From contig NZ_JACVON010000001.1 of NCBI RefSeq assembly GCF_018882385.1, forward strand, positions 604,942 to 668,941: a DNA stretch of 64,000 nucleotides, in the 5' to 3' direction. A program made the position numbers and the translations under genes. Within the stretch, counting starts at the first letter, position 1. Every line of letters starts with the position of its first letter. Source of the DNA: Polynucleobacter sp. 30F-ANTBAC (lineage in GTDB: Bacteria > Pseudomonadota > Gammaproteobacteria > Burkholderiales > Burkholderiaceae). The notes beneath the pieces were generated by a model. The model was not told the DNA's origin, searched no databases, and was given only the letters and a program-made list of their open reading frames with translations. This document shows positions 25,719 through 35,732 of this stretch, piece by piece.

Positions 25719-26933
25719 TTACATCGAACGACCTGATGGCGCAGCACCCTCACCGCGTCTTGGTGAATAAGACTCCCAATGGTTACAACCTGGACACTGC
25801 CAATAAAAACGTCTCGCTCTAAAGCCACAGTTACCACAGGTGTATCTCGCCAAGGTGTTGGTTCTTTGCTTTAAAAGCCCCAACGAAGCTTTGATCTCTT
25901 GCGCAGTTTTATCATTCTGAGCGACTTCAGCTAACAATAAACGTGCTTGGGCTCTTAAAGCCATAGCAGTTAAGCTAGGTGTATGACGCATGACATCCGT
26001 CATCAAAGCTTCCGCCTGAGGCACTCCTTGGAGAGCCATCACGTGCTTAAAGGTGATGTCCAATAACTCCCCACCCGCCTGAGTTTGTAAGGCATCGATT
26101 AGCACTTGCAAGCCTTCTTGCGGTTGGCCAAGTGCCTTATGTACATCAATCCAACGATCCGCTACCAAAGGTAAATAAGCCACATGGTTTTTTGCAATCT
26201 CAGACCACGTCTCGATTGCTTTGGCTAATTGATTTTGAGTCACCAACCAATCCCCCATCAAAATAGTGACACGAGGATGGTTTGGAACAGTTGACATGGC
26301 TTGCTGAATGTAACTCAAAGCAAGCTCACTTTTTTTAGCTGCAAGAGCCTCTTCAGCTAACTGACAGTTAAAGTGAGCAATTTCTTTTAAAAGGCTTTTG
26401 CCTTGCAAAGACTCTAGCTCTTGAGAGGACACAATAGCCTGAGCCCAGTCCTTTTCAATCTGATACATCTCCAATAGACTTTCTTTAGCAGGAATGCCAT
26501 ATTTACTATGACTACCCACTTGGCGAAGAGATGTTTCAGCTCTATCTAATAGCCCAGCCCTTAAGAAATCTCGGCCCAATTCGTAGGCTGCATGATCCCG
26601 ATGCCTTGAAGGCAAATCATCACGATTCGCTAAATGCTGGTGAACGCGAATGGCGCGCTCAGTTTCACCGCGCCGACGAAATAAACTACCCAGGGCAAAA
26701 TGTAATTCAGTCGTTTCAGGATCTAATTGTGCAATTTGCACCAAAGCATCAATGGCTTTATCCGGTTCTTCATTGAGTAATAGATTAAGACCTTTGAACG
26801 TTGATTTTTGTTGAGCCAAACGATCAATTTCATCTTCGCGCTTTTCCAAGCGCATATCCCAGCGAGCACCAATCCACCCCAAACCAAAAATAATAGGAAG
26901 GGCGAATAACCACCAGGTCTCAATTTTTAACAC
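25719..26933 (-). CDS. lapB: LPS assembly protein LapB (TPR and rubredoxin-like metal domain)
   Basis: A 404-residue inner-membrane-anchored protein that controls LPS synthesis by presenting LpxC to FtsH. The order is one N-terminal membrane helix (TWWLFALPIIFGLGWIGARW), a long array of tetratricopeptide repeats between about 40 and 350 (for example PETTELHFALGSLFRRRGE), and a C-terminal four-cysteine rubredoxin-type knuckle CGNCGFRARRFYWQCPGC. All four cysteines are present. It follows lapA by 3 bp, as in E. coli. The final tail SPRRGEGAAPSGRSM is disordered. Confidence 0.95.
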   Translation of the reverse strand: MLKIETWWLFALPIIFGLGWIGARWDMRLEKREDEIDRLAQQKSTFKGLNLLLNEEPDKAIDALVQIAQLDPETTELHFALGSLFRRRGETERAIRVHQHLANRDDLPSRHRDHAAYELGRDFLRAGLLDRAETSLRQVGSHSKYGIPAKESLLEMYQIEKDWAQAIVSSQELESLQGKSLLKEIAHFNCQLAEEALAAKKSELALSYIQQAMSTVPNHPRVTILMGDWLVTQNQLAKAIETWSEIAKNHVAYLPLVADRWIDVHKALGQPQEGLQVLIDALQTQAGGELLDITFKHVMALQGVPQAEALMTDVMRHTPSLTAMALRAQARLLLAEVAQNDKTAQEIKASLGLLKQRTNTLARYTCGNCGFRARRFYWQCPGCNHWESYSPRRGEGAAPSGRSM

Positions 26934-26936
26934 GAT

Positions 26937-27176
26937 TTATGAACGACTTTTTTTAAAGCGGCTTAATGAGATACCACTCAGTAGGGTGAGCAAAATGCCA
27001 AAAGCAAATGCAACAAATAAAACCAATATAAGAGGGGCTTCCCAAACTAAACCGGGAATTAATTGAAAATGAATCTCTTGAGTATTGCTTAAGGCTAGTA
27101 ATACTAAAAGAACAAATAAGATGATTCGCCCAATGATCCGCAAAGATTTCAATGCGGCATTAAGAAACGCGGTCAT
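26937..27176 (-). CDS. lapA: LPS assembly protein LapA-domain membrane protein
   Basis: A 79-residue protein with two membrane helices (about residues 13-32 and 45-68) joined by [20 protein letters not shown], followed by a short basic tail. This is the LapA layout: a small partner of LapB in LPS regulation. The identity relies largely on size, topology and position between ihfB and lapB. Its start overlaps the ihfB stop codon by 4 bp (ATGA). Confidence 0.85.
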   Translation of the reverse strand: MTAFLNAALKSLRIIGRIILFVLLVLLALSNTQEIHFQLIPGLVWEAPLILVLFVAFAFGILLTLLSGISLSRFKKSRS

Positions 27177-27508
27177 TCTGAGGATTCATCCTTTTTAGGA
27201 AAATCAACGCGCTCTCTTAACTCCTTACCAGGCTTGAAATGAGGGACATGTTTTTCAGGGACCATAACAGTCTCACCAGACTTGGGATTGCGACCCTGAC
27301 GCGGTGGACGGTGATGCATCACAAAGCTACCGAAACCACGCAGTTCAATGCGCTTCCCTTCAGCAAGGGCTTGTGACATGGTGTCGAGCAATGTTTTGAC
27401 GGCTAACTCCACATCCCGAGGCAATAGCTGCGGGAATGCCTGAGCTAAACGCTCCACCAATTCTGATCGTGTGATCGTCGAAGAATCACTGCGTTCTAAA
27501 TCGTCCAT
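27173..27508 (-). CDS. ihfB: Integration host factor subunit beta
   Basis: A 111-residue nucleoid protein that, with IHF-alpha, bends DNA sharply. The family core runs from [20 protein letters not shown] to [25 protein letters not shown] and [12 protein letters not shown], including the DNA-intercalating proline in [12 protein letters not shown]. Compared with the usual start (MTRSEL), this one has about ten extra residues ([10 protein letters not shown]) and Ile where Met normally stands, so ATG 27508 is the only good start. It sits downstream of rpsA and upstream of lapA, the standard order. Confidence 0.95.
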   Translation of the reverse strand: MDDLERSDSSTITRSELVERLAQAFPQLLPRDVELAVKTLLDTMSQALAEGKRIELRGFGSFVMHHRPPRQGRNPKSGETVMVPEKHVPHFKPGKELRERVDFPKKDESSE

Positions 27509-27544
27509 AACTCAACAATATTCTTTTTTTGTGGTTTTGAGAAT

Positions 27545-27568
27545 CCCCACTCAAAAAAAAGAGTGGGG
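27545..27568. other. Hairpin between rpsA and ihfB
   Basis: CCCCACTC (27545-27552) and GAGTGGGG (27561-27568) pair perfectly around an 8-base homopolymer loop (A8 on the given strand, T8 on the coding strand). No T-run follows the stem leftward, so it is not a textbook terminator. It may stabilise or process the S1 mRNA end. Confidence 0.5.
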
Positions 27569-27598
27569 ACTTTCCGTTACATTACACCAAAGTAGGGA

Positions 27599-29275
27599 TT
27601 AGCTACCTTGATTGTCCATCTTAGCTTTCAACAAGGCACCTAAGTTTGTAGTACCTGCGCTAGCTTCGTTCTGCAACTTACTCATAGTCTGTTGCTGATC
27701 GGCGCTATCTTTAGCTTTGATTGACAAGTTGATGTTACGTGACTTACGGTCAATATTGATGATCATTGCATTAACAGCATCACCTTCTTTTAGTAAGTTA
27801 CGAGCATCTTCAACGCGGTCAGTTGAGATCTCAGAAGCGCGCAAATAGCCCTCAACTTCATCAGCCAACTGAATCACAGCACCCTTAGCATCAACACTCT
27901 TCACAGTACCGTCAACGATGCTGCCTTTGTCGCTAGTTGATGTGTAGTTATTGAATGGGTCACCAGACATTTGCTTGATACCCAAAGAGATGCGCTCTTT
28001 CTCAACGTCGATAGCTAAAACAACAGTTTCAACTTCGTCACCTTTTTTGTACTTGCGAACAGCTTCTTCGCCAGTTTCTTGCCATGACAAATCAGACAAG
28101 TGAACTAGACCATCGATGCCGCCTGGCAAGCCAATAAATACGCCAAAGTCAGTAATAGACTTGATCGCGCCGCTTAACTTCTCACCTTTTTGGTGTGTGC
28201 GAGCGAATTCGTCCCATGGGTTAGCTTTACATTGCTTCATACCCAAGCTAATACGACGCTTGTCTTCATCAATGTCAAGAACCATCACTTCAACTTCTAG
28301 ACCCAACTGAACAATTTTGCTTGGAGCAACGTTCTTATTAGTCCAATCCATTTCAGAAACGTGAACCAAACCTTCGATACCTGTTTCGATTTCAACGAAT
28401 GAACCGTAGTCAGTTAAGTTAGTCACTTTACCGAATAAACGTGTGTTTGGTGGGTAACGACGAGCGATACCAACCCAAGGATCATCACCTAATTGCTTGA
28501 TACCCAATGAAACACGGTTCTTGTCTTGATCGTACTTAAGAATCTTAGCGGTCACTTCTTGACCAACAGTCAACATCTCGCTTGGGTGACGTACACGACG
28601 CCATGCCAAGTCCGTAATGTGTAACAAGCCATCAACACCACCGAGGTCAACGAACGCGCCGTAGTCAGTAATGTTTTTAACGATACCTTGAACCACAGTA
28701 CCTTCTTTAAGGTTAGCAAGCAACTTAGCGCGCTCTTCACCTTGGCTAGCTTCAACAACAGCACGACGTGACAACACAACGTTGTTGCGTTTACGGTCAA
28801 GCTTGATAACTTTGAATTCCATTGTCTTGCCTTCGTATGGAGACGTGTCCTTAATAGGACGTGTATCCAACAATGAACCTGGCAAGAATGCACGGATACC
28901 GTTCACCATCACAGTTAAACCACCTTTAACTTTGCCTGTTACAGCACCAGTTACGAGTTCACCTTGTTCCAAGGCCTTCTCTAGGTTCAACCAAGAAGCT
29001 AAACGCTTCGCTTTGTCACGTGACAATACGGTGTCACCGTAACCGTTTTCTAATGCGTCAATCGCAACAGAAACGAAATCGCCTGGTTGAACTTCAACTT
29101 CACCTTGATCGTTAAGGAATTCCTCAACAGAGATAAAAGCTTCAGATTTCAAACCGGCATTGACCACTACAAAGTTGTGATCGATACGCACAACTTCAGC
29201 GGAAATAACTTGACCTGCCTTCATATTAGAACGGGCTAGGGATTCTTCAAATAGAGCTGCAAATGATTCAGACAT
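27599..29275 (-). CDS. rpsA: 30S ribosomal protein S1
   Basis: A 558-residue protein with six S1 (OB-fold) repeats; it binds mRNA and helps initiation on structured or weak leaders. Repeat signatures such as [40 protein letters not shown] and [20 protein letters not shown] recur at roughly 85-residue intervals from about residue 190 onward, while the first two repeats are more diverged, as in E. coli. The length matches the family (about 557). It lies between cmk and ihfB. A hairpin in its leader is listed separately. Confidence 0.97.
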   Translation of the reverse strand: MSESFAALFEESLARSNMKAGQVISAEVVRIDHNFVVVNAGLKSEAFISVEEFLNDQGEVEVQPGDFVSVAIDALENGYGDTVLSRDKAKRLASWLNLEKALEQGELVTGAVTGKVKGGLTVMVNGIRAFLPGSLLDTRPIKDTSPYEGKTMEFKVIKLDRKRNNVVLSRRAVVEASQGEERAKLLANLKEGTVVQGIVKNITDYGAFVDLGGVDGLLHITDLAWRRVRHPSEMLTVGQEVTAKILKYDQDKNRVSLGIKQLGDDPWVGIARRYPPNTRLFGKVTNLTDYGSFVEIETGIEGLVHVSEMDWTNKNVAPSKIVQLGLEVEVMVLDIDEDKRRISLGMKQCKANPWDEFARTHQKGEKLSGAIKSITDFGVFIGLPGGIDGLVHLSDLSWQETGEEAVRKYKKGDEVETVVLAIDVEKERISLGIKQMSGDPFNNYTSTSDKGSIVDGTVKSVDAKGAVIQLADEVEGYLRASEISTDRVEDARNLLKEGDAVNAMIINIDRKSRNINLSIKAKDSADQQQTMSKLQNEASAGTTNLGALLKAKMDNQGS

Positions 29276-29291
29276 GTGTTTTCACTATAAA

Positions 29292-29312
29292 GCCGTCAAA
29301 AGTCTTGACGGG
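29292..29312 (-). promoter_or_regulatory. Stem-loop in the rpsA leader
   Basis: CCGTCAA (29293-29299) pairs with TTGACGG (29305-29311), about 17 bases before the S1 start codon on the transcript. S1 mRNA leaders are structured and autoregulated in E. coli; a similar role here is inferred from position and pairing only. Confidence 0.45.
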
Positions 29313-29385
29313 TTAGATTGCAAATGCCAGTACTCGCGTTGCAAGGACTGACTCCTAAACAACTAAAGCTTGTCAGTTAGCTGAT

Positions 29386-30072
29386 TCAGTTAACTTGATG
29401 CCACTTCAGAATTTGATTCACCGCCTCTTCAATCGTCATTGACGTGGTGTCGAGATGGTGAGCCCCTTCAACAGCTTTTAGTGGCGAGTTACTGCGATTT
29501 GCATCGCGTTCATCTCGATCACGTAAATCCTGTAAAAGGACTTGAATATTAGCAGAAAAGCCCTTTGCTATCAATTGTTTATAACGCCGCTCAGCCCTCG
29601 CCTCGGCGCTGGCGGTCAAATACACCTTAGTGACCGCATCTGTGAAAATAGCACTTGCCATGTCTCTGCCATCAGCTACCAAACCGGGTTTTTGTCTAAA
29701 AGCATGTTGCCTGGCAACTAAAGCTTGGCGAACCATAGGATGAATCGCTACTTCAGAAGCTCTCTTACCCATTTCTTCCTGACGAATCTGATCACTCACG
29801 TCCTCGCCATCAAGAATAATCCTATCCCCTTGAAAAATAACGTTTAATTCTTTAGCAATGGGAGCCAACTCTTGTTCAGAGGCTGTTGAAATACCCTTCT
29901 TAAAGCTTGCCAAACCCACCAAACGGTAAAGCGCACCACTATCAAGATAGTGATAACCAAGATGCTCAGCCACCTTTTGCGCGACAGTTCCCTTGCCCGA
30001 GGCAGTTGGCCCATCAATGGCAATAACTGGGCTATTTGAGGTTACTTTTGGGCTCATTGGAGTACTTATCAT
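29386..30072 (-). CDS. cmk: Cytidylate kinase
   Basis: A 228-residue kinase that phosphorylates CMP and dCMP with ATP. The Walker A is [16 protein letters not shown] near residue 20; other markers are [48 protein letters not shown], and [14 protein letters not shown] near the C-terminus. ATG 30072 is used, but ATG 30057 would give an equally plausible start since neither has a clear ribosome-binding site. It is followed by rpsA, the usual partner. A terminator-like hairpin separates it from aroA. Confidence 0.95.
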   Translation of the reverse strand: MISTPMSPKVTSNSPVIAIDGPTASGKGTVAQKVAEHLGYHYLDSGALYRLVGLASFKKGISTASEQELAPIAKELNVIFQGDRIILDGEDVSDQIRQEEMGKRASEVAIHPMVRQALVARQHAFRQKPGLVADGRDMASAIFTDAVTKVYLTASAEARAERRYKQLIAKGFSANIQVLLQDLRDRDERDANRSNSPLKAVEGAHHLDTTSMTIEEAVNQILKWHQVN

Positions 30073-30152
30073 TGAATTTAAGTGTGATTTACTGGGTTAT
30101 TTTGACCAAATTACTCTTTAAATATTTCTTAATGTGGAATATCTAGGACTTA

Positions 30153-30180
30153 AAAATGGTCCATTTTGACCATTTTGAAG
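30153..30180 (-). terminator. Terminator-like hairpin between aroA and cmk
   Basis: Read leftward: AAAATGGTC (30176-30168), a 6-nt loop, then GACCATTTT (30161-30153) followed by one more T. The stem is perfect but AT-rich, about 20 bp after aroA stops. It may reduce readthrough into cmk-rpsA. Confidence 0.5.
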
Positions 30181-30196
30181 CCCTATTCAGCATTTT

Positions 30197-31537
30197 TTAA
30201 TGTGTCGATCCCTGCGCAATCTTCCCAAAAGCAGCGAAATAATCCGGAAATGTTTTAGCCACACAATGAGGTTCATTGATCCGAACTGGCAAGGGCCCAA
30301 ATGCCGCTAAGGAAAAACACATTGCCATACGGTGATCATCATAGGTATCGACGCCCGTTGCTGGCGTTTGCCACTTTGATGGCGGCGTTACTTGAATAAA
30401 GTCATCACCTGACTCAACGAATGCACCCATCTTTTGTAATTCTTTTTCCATCGCAGCAATACGATCCGTTTCTTTGACCTTCCAACTAGCGATACCCGTT
30501 AGCTTGGTTGGTCCCTCAGCAAATAATGCTGCAACAGCTAGAGTCATTGCGGCATCAGGTATAGCTAAACAATCCAGCTCAATACCTTGCAGTCGACCAC
30601 TTGGTGTATCCACACCTCTAACCTCAATCCAATCGTCGCCCGCCATGACATTGGCGCCCATTCGATTCAGAGCTTCAGCAAAGGCAACATCACCCTGAAT
30701 ACTGTTGCGCCCAACACCCGTTACACGAACAGGACCGCCAGCAATGGCTCCTGCCGCTAAGAAATAGGAGGCAGATGATGCATCACCCTCGACGTGTAAT
30801 ATTCCAGGGGCTGCATATGGATTGCCTTGATTGGCTGGAATATAAAAACGTTGCCACTGATCATTACGCACAGTCACCCCGAATCGATTCATCAACTTTA
30901 GAGTGATATCAATATAGGGCTTCGAAATTAACTCGCCAATCACTTCAATACAAACTTCATTTCTAGCAACTAAAGGTAAAGACATCAGTAGCGCAGTCAA
31001 AAATTGACTAGATACATCCCCGCGAACTTTGATTACCTCATCTGTACGAATTTGACCTTTAGATATCTTGAGTGGCGGGTAGCCTTCGTTCTGCTCATAA
31101 GTAATTGTTGCGCCCACCATGCGTAGACCATCGACTAAATCACCAATAGGTCTCTCATGCATGCGTGGCACACCATGCAAACGATAGTCACCACCCAAGA
31201 TTGCAAGTGCCGCAGTTAATGGACGAATTGCTGTACCCGCATTCCCCATAAATAAATCAGCAGCATCTTTTGGCAAGACCCCAGAACACCCCGTCACCAC
31301 ACAGTCACCATCGGACTCATCAATACCTACACCGAGGGTTTTAAGAGCATCCCGCATCACCCGAGTGTCATCAGCATCTAACAAACCCTTTAATCGAGTT
31401 GTACCGCTTGCTAATGCCGATAGAAGCAACACGCGATTAGAAATACTTTTCGATCCCGGAAGCGCAACAACGCCTTGGGCGCTTTTAAAAGGTCCTAAAT
31501 CAATAAAATCAGTGTTTGAGTTTGCAGCAGAAGTCAT
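30197..31537 (-). CDS. aroA: 3-phosphoshikimate 1-carboxyvinyltransferase (EPSP synthase)
   Basis: A 446-residue enzyme that joins shikimate-3-phosphate and PEP in chorismate synthesis. It has the N-terminal [23 protein letters not shown], the active-site [17 protein letters not shown] near residue 87, [16 protein letters not shown] near 170, and [15 protein letters not shown] with [15 protein letters not shown] toward the C-terminus. The [10 protein letters not shown] form is the glyphosate-sensitive class I pattern. ATG 31537 is preferred because it overlaps the tyrA stop by one base (TGATG); ATG 31552 lies deeper inside tyrA. Confidence 0.96.
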   Translation of the reverse strand: MTSAANSNTDFIDLGPFKSAQGVVALPGSKSISNRVLLLSALASGTTRLKGLLDADDTRVMRDALKTLGVGIDESDGDCVVTGCSGVLPKDAADLFMGNAGTAIRPLTAALAILGGDYRLHGVPRMHERPIGDLVDGLRMVGATITYEQNEGYPPLKISKGQIRTDEVIKVRGDVSSQFLTALLMSLPLVARNEVCIEVIGELISKPYIDITLKLMNRFGVTVRNDQWQRFYIPANQGNPYAAPGILHVEGDASSASYFLAAGAIAGGPVRVTGVGRNSIQGDVAFAEALNRMGANVMAGDDWIEVRGVDTPSGRLQGIELDCLAIPDAAMTLAVAALFAEGPTKLTGIASWKVKETDRIAAMEKELQKMGAFVESGDDFIQVTPPSKWQTPATGVDTYDDHRMAMCFSLAAFGPLPVRINEPHCVAKTFPDYFAAFGKIAQGSTH

Positions 31538-32427
31538 CAACGACCTTCCCATTTTTGACGCTCAAGACTTGCTCTTGTAAAGGCCTTCAAAAGAGCATCG
31601 CCCTCTTCTTTAGCAATCAGTTCTCTGAGTTTTTGGGTCAAGGATAAATAATTATCTAACTCCTTGAGAATGGCTGCCTTATTGGCCATGCAAATATCTC
31701 GCCACATTTCAGGGCTCGATGCAGCAATTCGAGTGAAGTCTCGAAAGCCCGCACCCGCATGATCCAACTTCACTGCAGCATCTTCAGAATTAGCGACTTG
31801 CAACATCAAAGCATAAGAAAGAATGTGTGGCAAATGTGAGATAGAGGCAAAAACTGCGTCATGTTGCAAAGATGACATGCGATTCGTCATCGCCCCAGTG
31901 GCCTGCCAAAAATCATCAATTATTTGAACAGCTTGCGGATGGTTTTCTTGTAGCGGGCAAAGAACGACCTCTTTACCTTGATACAAATTCGCTTGCGCGG
32001 ATTCCGCACCATGTTGCGCGCCACCAGCTATGGGATGTGCCGGCACAAACTGGGCAACCTTATCTCCCAATGCAGTTTTAGCAGCCATGATCACATCAGA
32101 CTTCGTACTACCTGCATCAGTAATCAATGTGTTTAATCGAATATGAGGCTCAATCGCATGCAAGACTGAAAAAGTCTGAGCCACAGGCACACACACCACG
32201 ATGATATCTGCCTGCTTGGCACACTCTTCTAGACTAACGGCTTGGTCAATCGCACCCATTTTAAGAGCTTGATCCAGATTGGACTGAGAGCGCCCCACAC
32301 CAAGAATCTTTGTAAAAGTCTTCGCCTGTCGGTGGGCCAAACCAATTGACGCACCAATTAAGCCAACTCCTACGATACCCAAAGTAAGGGGTTTATCTGT
32401 TGATTGAGTTTCTAAATTTGCACTCAT
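31537..32427 (-). CDS. tyrA: Prephenate dehydrogenase
   Basis: A 296-residue NAD(P)-dependent enzyme oxidising prephenate (or arogenate) toward tyrosine. The Rossmann motif [18 protein letters not shown] is at residues 18-35, with [14 protein letters not shown] near 103, [19 protein letters not shown] near 127 and the C-terminal [21 protein letters not shown]. It has no chorismate mutase or ACT domain. It overlaps hisC by 4 bp (ATGA) and aroA by 1 bp, so it is coupled on both sides. Confidence 0.94.
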   Translation of the reverse strand: MSANLETQSTDKPLTLGIVGVGLIGASIGLAHRQAKTFTKILGVGRSQSNLDQALKMGAIDQAVSLEECAKQADIIVVCVPVAQTFSVLHAIEPHIRLNTLITDAGSTKSDVIMAAKTALGDKVAQFVPAHPIAGGAQHGAESAQANLYQGKEVVLCPLQENHPQAVQIIDDFWQATGAMTNRMSSLQHDAVFASISHLPHILSYALMLQVANSEDAAVKLDHAGAGFRDFTRIAASSPEMWRDICMANKAAILKELDNYLSLTQKLRELIAKEEGDALLKAFTRASLERQKWEGR

Positions 32428-33548
32428 TTATTTAAGATTCTCTTAAGAGCGCTAATGAAAACTTGATTCTCTTCTGGCAGCCCAATGGAAATGCGCAACC
32501 ATTCAGGCAAACCATAATTACCAACAGGCCGAACAATCACACCTGCTTTTAATAACTCTAAATTAACCTTAGCACCTGAATCTGGCTGATCCCCTACTTT
32601 AACTAAAACAAAATTGCCAGATGAGGGAATGTATGTCAAGCCCATTTGATCAAATGCTTGCGTCAACTGAGCATAGCCTGCTTGATTTACCTCATAGCAT
32701 TGTTTCAAAAATGCTGAATCGCCTAATGCCGCTATCGCTGCAGCTTGCGCCAAACTATTCACATTGAATGGTTGACGAATTCGATTCAATAAATCCGTTA
32801 AATTATTTTGAGCAATGCCGTATCCAATTCGCAGACCAGCCAAACCATAGGCCTTGGAAAAACTTCTGGAAACAATCACATTTGGAAAACGGCGCACCCA
32901 ATCCACTGCATTGTATTGCTGCTCAGGCGTTAAGAATTCGTTATAAGCCTCATCAATCACAACAACCACATGCGGCGGCACTTGTTCAATGAATTGCTCA
33001 ATCGCTTCGGCCGTTAAAAAACTGCCGGTTGGATTATTTGGGTTAGCGACAAACACCAACCGTGTTTTAGAACTTATGGCTTTGAGCATGGCTGGCAAAT
33101 CATGACCAAAATCTGCAGTTGCAGAAACTTCAATAGCTTTAGCGCCTACTGCCTGAGTTGCTAGCGGGTATACGGCAAAAGCATGCTTAGAGAAAACAAT
33201 CTCGTCACCCTCATGCGCCACTGCTCTAGCAGTTAACTCAAGGATATCGTTACTGCCATTACCAAGTGTGATCCACTCAAAAGGAACTGAGAACTTTGTA
33301 GCCAAAACATTTTTTAACTCAAACCCATTTGAGTCCGGATAGCGTGCCAAGTCTTGAGCAGCTGCCATCATCGCCTTTTTTGCTGAATCAGGCATACCCA
33401 AAGGATTTTCATTGGATGCCAGCTTTACGATCCTGGCTTCGTCCAGACCAAACTCACGAGCCACTTCGCTAATGGGGCGACCACCGACGTAGGGCGCAAT
33501 TTCACGCACATAACTTAAACCAATGTTTTGCTCCAGCTTATCGGCCAT
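32424..33548 (-). CDS. hisC: Histidinol-phosphate/aromatic aminotransferase
   Basis: A 374-residue fold-type I PLP aminotransferase. Motifs are KLASNENPLGMPDSA near residue 43, VFVANPNNPTGSFLTAEA near 167, and the PLP lysine in VSRSFSKAYGLAGLRIGYG near 234. The family makes histidinol phosphate, but this copy lies in an aromatic operon between pheA and tyrA. That position suggests it also or mainly transaminates phenylpyruvate/hydroxyphenylpyruvate, as second HisC copies often do. Whether another hisC sits in a his operon cannot be seen here. It overlaps tyrA by 4 bp. Confidence 0.92.
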   Translation of the reverse strand: MADKLEQNIGLSYVREIAPYVGGRPISEVAREFGLDEARIVKLASNENPLGMPDSAKKAMMAAAQDLARYPDSNGFELKNVLATKFSVPFEWITLGNGSNDILELTARAVAHEGDEIVFSKHAFAVYPLATQAVGAKAIEVSATADFGHDLPAMLKAISSKTRLVFVANPNNPTGSFLTAEAIEQFIEQVPPHVVVVIDEAYNEFLTPEQQYNAVDWVRRFPNVIVSRSFSKAYGLAGLRIGYGIAQNNLTDLLNRIRQPFNVNSLAQAAAIAALGDSAFLKQCYEVNQAGYAQLTQAFDQMGLTYIPSSGNFVLVKVGDQPDSGAKVNLELLKAGVIVRPVGNYGLPEWLRISIGLPEENQVFISALKRILNK

Positions 33549-33565
33549 AGCAGCTCTTTCTTAAT

Positions 33566-34651
33566 TTAATGACTACGAGGGTAGGAGCCCAACTTTTTGA
33601 AGAATGCCGCTTCTTGCTGTAATTCCGCTAAAGCTGCAGCGACTTTAGGATCAGTAGCATGACCATCCATATCGATATAGAAAAAATATTCCCAAGTGCC
33701 ACGTCGTGCAGGGCGAGACTCCAAACGATTCATTGAAACACCATGCTTCGCTAAAGGTGCTAACAGCTGATGAACGGCACCGGGCTTGTTATCAACCGAA
33801 AGAATCACTGATGTTTGATCTTTACCAGATGGCTCGCAAGCTCCACGACTTACCACCACAAAGCGAGTGCGATTATGGGGATCATCTTGAATTAAGTTTT
33901 GTACAGGTAATAGGCCGTATTGTTGCTGAGCAGAAGTTCCCGCAATCGCTGCCATTGTTGTATCCGATGCCGCCATGCGCGCTGCCTCACCATTACTACT
34001 CACAGCTTGTCGCTCCAACTTAGGCACATTATTCGATAACCAACGTTGACATTGTGCTAAAGCCTGAGGATGAGCGCAGACTCGAGTCACACCATTCAAG
34101 TCACCTGATTTAGTTAACAAATGATGTTGAATCGCCAAAGAAACTTCACCGGTGATATGAAGATCTGTATCCAATAACAAATCAAGCGTTCTTGAAACGG
34201 CCCCCTCAGAAGAGTTTTCCACCGGAACCACACCAAAGTCTGCCGAACCCGCATCAACTGCTCTAAATACATCGTCAATATTGGCGCAAGGAACACCTTT
34301 TATAGATTGGCCAAACTGAGCAAAGGCTGCTTGCTCCGAGAAAGTTCCTGCTGGCCCTAAGAACGCTACTCGAACTGGCGCCTCAAGAGCACGGCAAGCC
34401 GACATGATTTCTCGCCAAATGTACGTGATACCTTCAGGCGTAATAGGGCTTTTATTTTTACCAATCAAGCCATCAATCACTTGCTTCTCGCGCTCTGGAC
34501 GAAAGACAGCCGCTTGGGCATTGATGCCATGCTTAACTTTTCCAACAGCCTGAGCCGCTTCAGCTCGCTGGGCTAAAAGATCTAAAAGCTGTTGATCAAT
34601 GGCATCAATTCGAGCACGCAAAGGTGCAAGGTCTTTATCATCAGCAGCCAC
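33566..34651 (-). CDS. pheA: Bifunctional chorismate mutase / prephenate dehydratase
   Basis: A 361-residue enzyme committing chorismate to phenylalanine. The N-terminal mutase (about 1-90) includes LRARIDAIDQQLLDLLAQRAEAAQAVGKVKH. The dehydratase starts at VAFLGPAGTFSEQAAFAQFG near 94, with SEGAVSRTLDLLL near 165, and the C-terminal ACT domain (NKPGAVHQLLAPLAKHGVSMNRLESRP) binds phenylalanine for feedback inhibition. The start is GTG 34651 with AAGGAG seven bases upstream, inside the end of serC, so the two overlap by 11 bp. Confidence 0.96.
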   Translation of the reverse strand: MAADDKDLAPLRARIDAIDQQLLDLLAQRAEAAQAVGKVKHGINAQAAVFRPEREKQVIDGLIGKNKSPITPEGITYIWREIMSACRALEAPVRVAFLGPAGTFSEQAAFAQFGQSIKGVPCANIDDVFRAVDAGSADFGVVPVENSSEGAVSRTLDLLLDTDLHITGEVSLAIQHHLLTKSGDLNGVTRVCAHPQALAQCQRWLSNNVPKLERQAVSSNGEAARMAASDTTMAAIAGTSAQQQYGLLPVQNLIQDDPHNRTRFVVVSRGACEPSGKDQTSVILSVDNKPGAVHQLLAPLAKHGVSMNRLESRPARRGTWEYFFYIDMDGHATDPKVAAALAELQQEAAFFKKLGSYPRSH

Positions 34652-35732
34652 GTTCGAACTCCTTCATGTAAGCGACTAAAGCTTCAACACCTTTCATCGG
34701 CATAGCGTTATAGATACTGGCTCGCATACCGCCGACACTCTTGTGACCCTTGATGTTCACCAAACCAAGCTTGGCAGCACCCTCCACAAAAGCATCATTC
34801 AAAGTTTCATCCTTAAGGAAGAACGTGACGTTCATTCGAGAGCGACAAGCCGCGTGAACTTTGCTAGTAAATAAGCTGCTTTGGTCAATGTAGTTGTATA
34901 GCAAGTTTGATTTAGCTATATTTTGCTTTTCCATCGCCGCCACACCACCTTGGCGCTTTAACCATTTAAAAACTAAACCTGCTAAGTAAATGCCATAGGT
35001 TGGAGGTGTATTAAGCATGGAATCACTTTCAGACTGTTTAGTCCAATCCCATACTATCGGCGTAATCGGCATCGCATGCCCTAATAGTTCTTTGCGCACA
35101 ATAACAATACTTAAGCCAGCGGGGCCAATATTCTTTTGAGCGCCACCGAATAAAACACCAAAGTCATTGATATCCCAAACTCGAGACAAAATATTGCTAG
35201 AGACATCAGCAACTAATGGCTTGCTGACCTTAGGAACATATTGAAACTCAACACCACCCACAGTTTCATTGGAACAAATATGCACATAAGCAGCATCTTC
35301 GGACAACTGCCAATCTTTTTGATCTGGAATCGAGTTAAAACCATCCGCTGCACTTGAGGCAGCAATGTTAACTTGACCATACTTGGCGGCTTCTTTGACA
35401 GACTTTTCAGTCCAAATGCCCGTCACAACAAAGTCAGCCTTAGGGCCATTTTTTGCCAACGGCATCAAGTTCATTGGGATCGCAGCATTTTCACCAATCG
35501 CGCCACCTTGAAGAAATAAAACCGCATAAGTCTCAGGAATATTCATGAGTTCACGTAAGTCAGCAACCGCTTCCTCGTAACAAGCCATAAATGCCTTGCC
35601 ACGATGACTGACTTCCATAACCCCCATGCCCAAGCCTTGCCAGTTGAGCATTTCATCAGCAGCTTGTTTTAAAACTTCCTCCGGGAGCGTTGCCGGTCCA
35701 GGAGCAAAGTTAAAAACGCGATGATCAACCAT
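34641..35732 (-). CDS. serC: Phosphoserine aminotransferase
   Basis: A 363-residue PLP enzyme converting 3-phosphohydroxypyruvate to phosphoserine (and acting in pyridoxal phosphate synthesis). The N-terminus [16 protein letters not shown], the PLP lysine in [19 protein letters not shown] near residue 198, and the C-terminal [28 protein letters not shown] are all typical. ATG 35732 is chosen because the family begins just before FNFAPGPA and a GGAG stands 7 bases upstream; it overlaps the gyrA stop by 8 bp. An upstream ATG at 35759 would overlap gyrA further. Confidence 0.96.
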   Translation of the reverse strand: MVDHRVFNFAPGPATLPEEVLKQAADEMLNWQGLGMGVMEVSHRGKAFMACYEEAVADLRELMNIPETYAVLFLQGGAIGENAAIPMNLMPLAKNGPKADFVVTGIWTEKSVKEAAKYGQVNIAASSAADGFNSIPDQKDWQLSEDAAYVHICSNETVGGVEFQYVPKVSKPLVADVSSNILSRVWDINDFGVLFGGAQKNIGPAGLSIVIVRKELLGHAMPITPIVWDWTKQSESDSMLNTPPTYGIYLAGLVFKWLKRQGGVAAMEKQNIAKSNLLYNYIDQSSLFTSKVHAACRSRMNVTFFLKDETLNDAFVEGAAKLGLVNIKGHKSVGGMRASIYNAMPMKGVEALVAYMKEFERGC

